This document shows positions 26,354 through 30,317 of a stretch of DNA of 30,317 bases, piece by piece (within the stretch, counting starts at the first letter, position 1; the number at the start of each line of letters is the position of its first letter). A program made the position numbers and the translations under genes. Where the stretch lies: NCBI GenBank assembly GCA_001724315.1, contig MEEC01000235.1:1-30317 (forward strand). Direction: 5' to 3'. This stretch comes from Lautropia sp. SCN 70-15 (GTDB lineage: Bacteria > Pseudomonadota > Gammaproteobacteria > Burkholderiales > Burkholderiaceae_E). The notes under the pieces were generated by a model, which saw only the letters and a list, made by a program, of their open reading frames with translations, did not search any database and was not told where the DNA came from.

Positions 26354-29091
26354 ACGCGCCAGGTCCGGCCGTGAAGGAAGCCGGCGAGCGGAAGGTGCCC
26401 ACCTACTGCTACCAGTGCGTGGCCGGTCCGGACCTGCTGACCGTGAAGGTCGTCGACGGCGTGGCCACCGAGGTCGAGCCGAACTTCTGCGCCGAGGCGA
26501 TCCACCCCGGCGGCGGGAAGGTCTGCGTCAAGGCCTTCGGGTTGGTCCAGAAAACCTACAACCCGAACCGGGTGCTCAGCCCGATGCGCCGCACCAACCC
26601 GAAGAAGGGCCGCGACGAAGACCCTGGCTTCGTGCCGATCAGCTGGGATGAGGCCCTCGACACGATCGCCGAGCGGCTGAACCGCATCCGCGAAACCGGG
26701 CTGACCGACGACTCGGGCTACCCCAGGCTGGCGGCCAGCTTCGGCGGCGGCGGCACGCCGCAGTCCTACATGGGCACCTTCCCCGCCTTCCTGGCGGCCT
26801 GGGGCCCCGTCGACATGGGCTTCGGCTCCGGCCAGGGCGTCAAGTGCTATCACTCCGAGCACCTGTACGGCGAGTTCTGGCACCGCGCCTTCATCGTCTC
26901 GGCGGACACGCCGCTGTGCAACTACCTGATCTCCTGCGGCTCGAACATCGAGGCGTCCGGCGGCGTGGTCGGCATCTGGCGCCACGCCAACGCCCGCATC
27001 CGCGGGATGAAGCGCGTGCAGGTCGAGCCGCACCTCTCGGTCACCGGCGCCTGCTCCGCGCGCTGGGTGCCCATCCGCCCGAAGACCGACGCCGCCTTCC
27101 TGTACGCGCTGATCCACGTCCTGCTGCACGAGTCCGCGCGCGAGCGACTCGACCTGGACTTCCTCGCGGCGCGCACCGGCTCTGCCTATCTGGTCGGACC
27201 GCACGGCTACTATCTTCGCGACCGGACCAGCGGCAAGCCGCTGCTGCGTGACCTCGCGAGCGGCGCCGTGGTGCCGCACGACACGCCGGGACTGCGCGAG
27301 GACCTCGACGCGACGGTCGAAGTCGACGCGATCGAGGCCGGGGCCGACGGCGAGGTGCTGGCCGAGGGCCTGCTGGCAGGCGAGACCGCCTTTCGCAAGC
27401 TGGTCGCGCACATGGCGCCCTACACGCCCGAGTGGGCCGCCGAGGTCTGCGACGTTCCCGCCGCGGACATCCGGCGCATCGCCGGCGAGTACCTCGATCA
27501 CGCCTGCGTGGGCCAGACGATCGAGATCGACGGCCGCGAGCTGCCTTTCCGGCCGGTCGCAGTCACCCTGGGCAAGACCGTCAACAACGGCTGGGGCGGA
27601 TTCGAGTGCTGCTGGGCGCGCACCATGCTCGCCGTGCTGGTCGGCGCGCTCGAGGTGCCCGGCGGCACGATCGGCACCACGGTGCGGCTGGCGCGCCCGA
27701 TGGCCCAGCGACTGGACAGCGCGAAGCCCGGGCCCGACGGGTTCATGGACTATCCGCTCAATCCGACCGATCGCGAGCACTGGTCGGCGCGCCCGAACAT
27801 CCGCAACGCCTACCGGACCATGGTGCCCCTGGCCGGCAACGGCGCCTGGAGCCAGGCGCTGGGTCCCACCCACTTCTCGTGGATGTTCCTCGACGGAACG
27901 CCCGAGGGTCTCCCCGAGGTCACCTTCCCGGACGTCTGGTTCGTGTACCGCACCAACCCGGCGATCTCGTTCTGGGACACGCACGCGTTGTCCGACAAGA
28001 TGGCCCGCTTTCCCTTCGTGGTCTGCTTCGCCTACACGCGCGACGAGACCAACCACTTCGCCGACATCCTGCTGCCCGATGCCACTGACCTGGAGAGCCT
28101 GCAGCTGATCCGCGTCGGCGGGACCAAGTACGTCGAGCAGTTCTGGGACCACGAAGGCTACGCGCTGCGCCAGCCTGCGATCGAGGCGCGCGGCGAGGCC
28201 CGGGACTTCACCGACATCGCGACCGAGCTGGCGCGGCGCACCGGGCTGAACGACCGCTACGTCGCGTCGATCAACAAGGGCGCCGCCGGCGTGCCGCTCA
28301 AGGGCGAGCACCACGACTTCTCGCTCGACCCGGGCGAGGTGCACGACCGCGAGCGGATCTGGGACGCGGTCTGCCGCGCCGCGAGCAGCGAGCTCTCCGA
28401 CGGCGCGAACGCCCACGGGCTCGACTGGTGGCGCGAGCACGGGATCGCCACCCGGCCGTTTCCCCGCTCCGACTGGTACCTGTACCCGACGATGGTCGAG
28501 CGCGGCCTGCGCTTCGAGCTTCCGTACCAGGAGCGCCTGAAGCGGGTCGGCGAGGAGCTCGGCCGGCGCCTGCACGAGAAGGGCATGCACTGGTGGGACC
28601 GGCAGATGGCCGAGTACCAGGCGCTGCCGGTGTGGAAGGACTTCCCGGGGATCTGGGAGGCGGCGATCCCGGCCGCCGGCGGCAAGGCCGGGGACTACCC
28701 GTTCTGGCTGCTGACCGCGCGCAGCATGCAGTACGCCTGGGGCGGCAACGTGGGCGTGCAGATGATCCGCGAGGTCGCCGACAACATCGCGGGCCACCGC
28801 GGCGTGATCGTCAACGCCGGCACCGCCGAACGGCTCGGCATCGCCGAGGGCGACGAGGTCGAGATCGCGACGCCGGCGCGAAGCGTGCGCGGCCGCGCGG
28901 TGCTCAGGCAGGGGATCCGGCCGGACACGCTGCTGCTGATCGGGCAGTTCGAGCACTGGGCCACGCCCTTCGCCAAGGACTTCGGCGTGCCAAGCCTGAA
29001 CACGCTCGCGCCGATGTCGCTGGAGCTGACCGACGCCACGGGCTCCAGCGCCGACATCGTGCGCGTCAGCCTCGGGAGGGCCGGCCGATGA
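26350..29091 (+). CDS. Molybdopterin oxidoreductase catalytic subunit (DMSO-reductase superfamily, PadB-like candidate)
   Basis: The 913-residue protein has the layout of Mo/W-bisPGD enzymes: N-terminal Fe-S region (residues about 15-62), Mo-cofactor domains (GFVPISWDEALDTIAERL near 100, and RTNPAISFWDTHALSDKMA and ETNHFADILLPDATDLES in the middle), and a C-terminal molydopterin-binding domain (IVNAGTAERLGIAEGDEVEI). C166 in GQGVKCYHSEHLYGEFW is a likely Mo ligand. The Fe-S motif is unusual: C20, C23 and C59 are present, but the usual third Cys position is P27 and D28, with an extra C47. There is no TAT signal, so it should face the cytoplasm, unlike PhsA or PsrA. With the Fe-S and membrane subunits it resembles phenylacetyl-CoA:acceptor oxidoreductase PadBCD, which sends electrons to quinone. 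That identification is tentative; polysulfide or other reductases of the superfamily remain alternatives. Confidence 0.9.
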   Translation: MNAPGPAVKEAGERKVPTYCYQCVAGPDLLTVKVVDGVATEVEPNFCAEAIHPGGGKVCVKAFGLVQKTYNPNRVLSPMRRTNPKKGRDEDPGFVPISWDEALDTIAERLNRIRETGLTDDSGYPRLAASFGGGGTPQSYMGTFPAFLAAWGPVDMGFGSGQGVKCYHSEHLYGEFWHRAFIVSADTPLCNYLISCGSNIEASGGVVGIWRHANARIRGMKRVQVEPHLSVTGACSARWVPIRPKTDAAFLYALIHVLLHESARERLDLDFLAARTGSAYLVGPHGYYLRDRTSGKPLLRDLASGAVVPHDTPGLREDLDATVEVDAIEAGADGEVLAEGLLAGETAFRKLVAHMAPYTPEWAAEVCDVPAADIRRIAGEYLDHACVGQTIEIDGRELPFRPVAVTLGKTVNNGWGGFECCWARTMLAVLVGALEVPGGTIGTTVRLARPMAQRLDSAKPGPDGFMDYPLNPTDREHWSARPNIRNAYRTMVPLAGNGAWSQALGPTHFSWMFLDGTPEGLPEVTFPDVWFVYRTNPAISFWDTHALSDKMARFPFVVCFAYTRDETNHFADILLPDATDLESLQLIRVGGTKYVEQFWDHEGYALRQPAIEARGEARDFTDIATELARRTGLNDRYVASINKGAAGVPLKGEHHDFSLDPGEVHDRERIWDAVCRAASSELSDGANAHGLDWWREHGIATRPFPRSDWYLYPTMVERGLRFELPYQERLKRVGEELGRRLHEKGMHWWDRQMAEYQALPVWKDFPGIWEAAIPAAGGKAGDYPFWLLTARSMQYAWGGNVGVQMIREVADNIAGHRGVIVNAGTAERLGIAEGDEVEIATPARSVRGRAVLRQGIRPDTLLLIGQFEHWATPFAKDFGVPSLNTLAPMSLELTDATGSSADIVRVSLGRAGR

Positions 29092-29738
29092 CCCGCTGGG
29101 CAATGGTCGCCGACCTGCGACGCTGCGTAGGCTGCCAGACCTGCACGGCGGCGTGCCGCCACGCCAATGCCACGCCCCCGGGCGTGCAGTGGCGGCGGGT
29201 GCTCGACATGGAGTTCGGCGAATACCCGAACGTGCAGCGGGCGTTCGTGCCGACCGGCTGCCAGCACTGCGAGGACCCGCCGTGCATGGAGGTCTGCCCG
29301 ACCACGGCCACGAAGAAGCGCGCCGACGGCATCGTCACCATCGACTACGACCTGTGCATCGGCTGCGCGTACTGCGCCGTCGCATGCCCCTACCAGGCCC
29401 GCTACAAGACCGACCGCGCGACCTTCGCCTACGGCAAGCCCACCGAGCAGGAGTCGGCTCGCCACGACGACGCCCGGCTCGCGGTGGCCACGAAGTGCAC
29501 CTTCTGCGTCGACCGCATCGACGACGGACTCGCGAAGGGGCTGCAGCCCGGCGTCGATCCCGAGGCGACGCCGGCCTGCGTGAACGCCTGCATCGCTAAG
29601 GCGCTCGCCTTCGGCAACCTCGACGATCCGGACAGCGAGGTGTCGCGCCTGCTCGCGGAGAACCGCAGCTTCCGGATGCACGAGGAACTGGGCACCGGGC
29701 CCGGCTTCCACTACCTGTGGGACAAGGCGGACGAATGA
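29088..29738 (+). CDS. Four-cluster [4Fe-4S] electron-transfer subunit of the molybdoenzyme
   Basis: The 216-residue protein has sixteen cysteines in the DmsB/PhsB/NrfC pattern: C13, C16, C19, C23; C58, C61, C66, C70; C90, C93, C96, C100; and C137, C140, C164, C168. They can hold four [4Fe-4S] clusters that carry electrons between the catalytic subunit and the membrane anchor. No signal peptide is present. Its ATG overlaps the catalytic-subunit TGA by four bases, and its own TGA overlaps the anchor gene by four. The size (about 24 kDa) is near that of the 27-kDa subunit reported for phenylacetyl-CoA:acceptor oxidoreductase, but this subunit type is shared by many molybdoenzymes. Confidence 0.95.
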   Translation: MTRWAMVADLRRCVGCQTCTAACRHANATPPGVQWRRVLDMEFGEYPNVQRAFVPTGCQHCEDPPCMEVCPTTATKKRADGIVTIDYDLCIGCAYCAVACPYQARYKTDRATFAYGKPTEQESARHDDARLAVATKCTFCVDRIDDGLAKGLQPGVDPEATPACVNACIAKALAFGNLDDPDSEVSRLLAENRSFRMHEELGTGPGFHYLWDKADE

Positions 29739-30317
29739 GCTACGGACCGAATCCCTGGCAGCAGGCGCACTGGGACTGGCGAGCGGCCGGCAACTTCGTC
29801 TGCGGCGGCGCCGGCGCCGGGCTGCTGGTGTTCGCCGCGTTCGGCGGCGCCGGCGGCGGGGCGCGCGCCGCGCTGCTGCTGCTCGGGCTCGCGCTGGTCG
29901 GCGCGGGCCTGGTCTGCGTCTGGCTCGAGATCGGCCGGCCGCTGCGCGCCCTGCACGTCTTCTTCAACCCGCGCACCTCGTGGATGAGCCGGGAGGCCTT
30001 CACCGCCGCCCTGCTCTTCCCGGCCGGGCTGGCCGGCGCGGCCGGCTTCGCGCCTGCCGCCTGGGCCACCGGCTTGCTCGCCATCGCTTTCCTGTACTGC
30101 CAGGCGCGGATCCTGCGGGCCGCACGCGGCATTCCCGCGTGGCGGCAGCCCGGCATCGTGCCGCTGGTCGTCTCGACCGGCCTGGCCGAAGGCTGCGGCC
30201 TTTACCTGATGCTTCAGCCGCTGCACGGCCAGGGCGGGCAGGTGCTGATGGCGGTGTTCGCCGGCCTGCTCGCCGCGCGCTGGGCGAACTGGGTCAGCTA
30301 TCGCCGCCGGCTCGCTT
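29735..30317 (+). CDS. NrfD/DmsC-like membrane anchor subunit, 3' part cut by window end
   Basis: From the ATG at 29735, 194 codons remain open to the window edge. After a short polar start (MSYGPNPWQQAHWDWRAAGN) there are several hydrophobic segments, and the pattern EIGRPLRALHVFFNPRTSWM followed by SREAF, which is characteristic of DmsC/NrfD-type anchors. Such subunits bind the Fe-S protein to the inner membrane and exchange electrons with quinone. The four-base overlap with the Fe-S gene makes it the third subunit of the molybdoenzyme. A further membrane segment near the end and the stop lie beyond the window, so total length and any downstream partner genes are unknown. Confidence 0.88.
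   Translation, partial: MSYGPNPWQQAHWDWRAAGNFVCGGAGAGLLVFAAFGGAGGGARAALLLLGLALVGAGLVCVWLEIGRPLRALHVFFNPRTSWMSREAFTAALLFPAGLAGAAGFAPAAWATGLLAIAFLYCQARILRAARGIPAWRQPGIVPLVVSTGLAEGCGLYLMLQPLHGQGGQVLMAVFAGLLAARWANWVSYRRRLA

Noticed and set aside
26350..29091. Periplasmic thiosulfate/polysulfide reductase (PhsA/PsrA)
   Set aside because: Subunit order is similar, but the catalytic subunit has no TAT signal and the operon context is importer plus thioesterase. It is not fully excluded without phylogeny.
26278..29103. 941-codon open frame opposite the molybdoenzyme gene
   Set aside because: The plus strand encodes a complete oxidoreductase with recognisable domains; the antisense product has no recognisable motif and repetitive charged composition.

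Overview
The window is about 30 kb of very GC-rich bacterial DNA with tightly packed genes, many joined by 4-base ATGA or GTGA stop/start overlaps. The complete set of box genes for aerobic benzoyl-CoA breakdown up to BoxC, a BoxR-type regulator and three ABC importers of the branched-chain amino acid (HAAT) type point to a betaproteobacterium, probably Burkholderiales or a relative of Azoarcus/Thauera. I see no tRNA, rRNA, insertion sequence, phage gene, CRISPR array or replication origin.

Region A (1-2601, minus strand): the 5' part of a HAAT importer operon, with a TAT-exported binding protein, a LivH permease and a LivM permease cut by the window edge. A perfect 13-bp hairpin lies between the binding protein and LivH genes. 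Region B (2782-7788, plus strand): a divergent operon with an XRE/ScfR-type regulator, a single-domain response regulator, a small membrane protein and an SLC5-transporter/histidine-kinase fusion (CrbS-like). The XRE regulator contains a segment that aligns without gaps to the phosphoacceptor (DHp) domain of the kinase two genes downstream of the response regulator.

Region C (7751-13269, minus strand): boxC-boxB-boxA preceded by boxR. Two perfect TGCA-N6-TGCA operators flank or sit inside the boxC promoter. Region D (13311-20254, plus strand): benzoate-CoA ligase, an alpha/beta hydrolase and a complete HAAT importer, read divergently from boxR. A near-match operator there overlaps the -10 boxes of both directions. 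Regions C and D form a benzoate module: import, CoA activation, epoxidation by BoxAB, ring cleavage by BoxC, and repression by BoxR relieved by benzoyl-CoA. The aldehyde dehydrogenase BoxD is not in the window.

Region E (20207-21166, minus strand): a GNAT acetyltransferase and a cysteine-free Rrf2 regulator. Region F (21425 to the end, plus strand): a third HAAT importer (its livM is frameshifted), an FlK-like hotdog thioesterase, and a three-subunit molybdenum oxidoreductase without an export signal: a Mo-bisPGD catalytic subunit, a 4x[4Fe-4S] subunit and a NrfD/DmsC-like membrane anchor cut by the window end. A perfect FNR/ANR box (TTGAT-N4-ATCAA) lies between E and F at the spacing expected for activation of F. 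The cytosolic orientation, the thioesterase and the nearby benzoyl-CoA pathway suggest a substrate bound to CoA. Phenylacetyl-CoA:acceptor oxidoreductase (PadBCD) is the best-known comparison, but this is inference. If correct, the locus joins an oxygen-limited route and an aerobic route at benzoyl-CoA.
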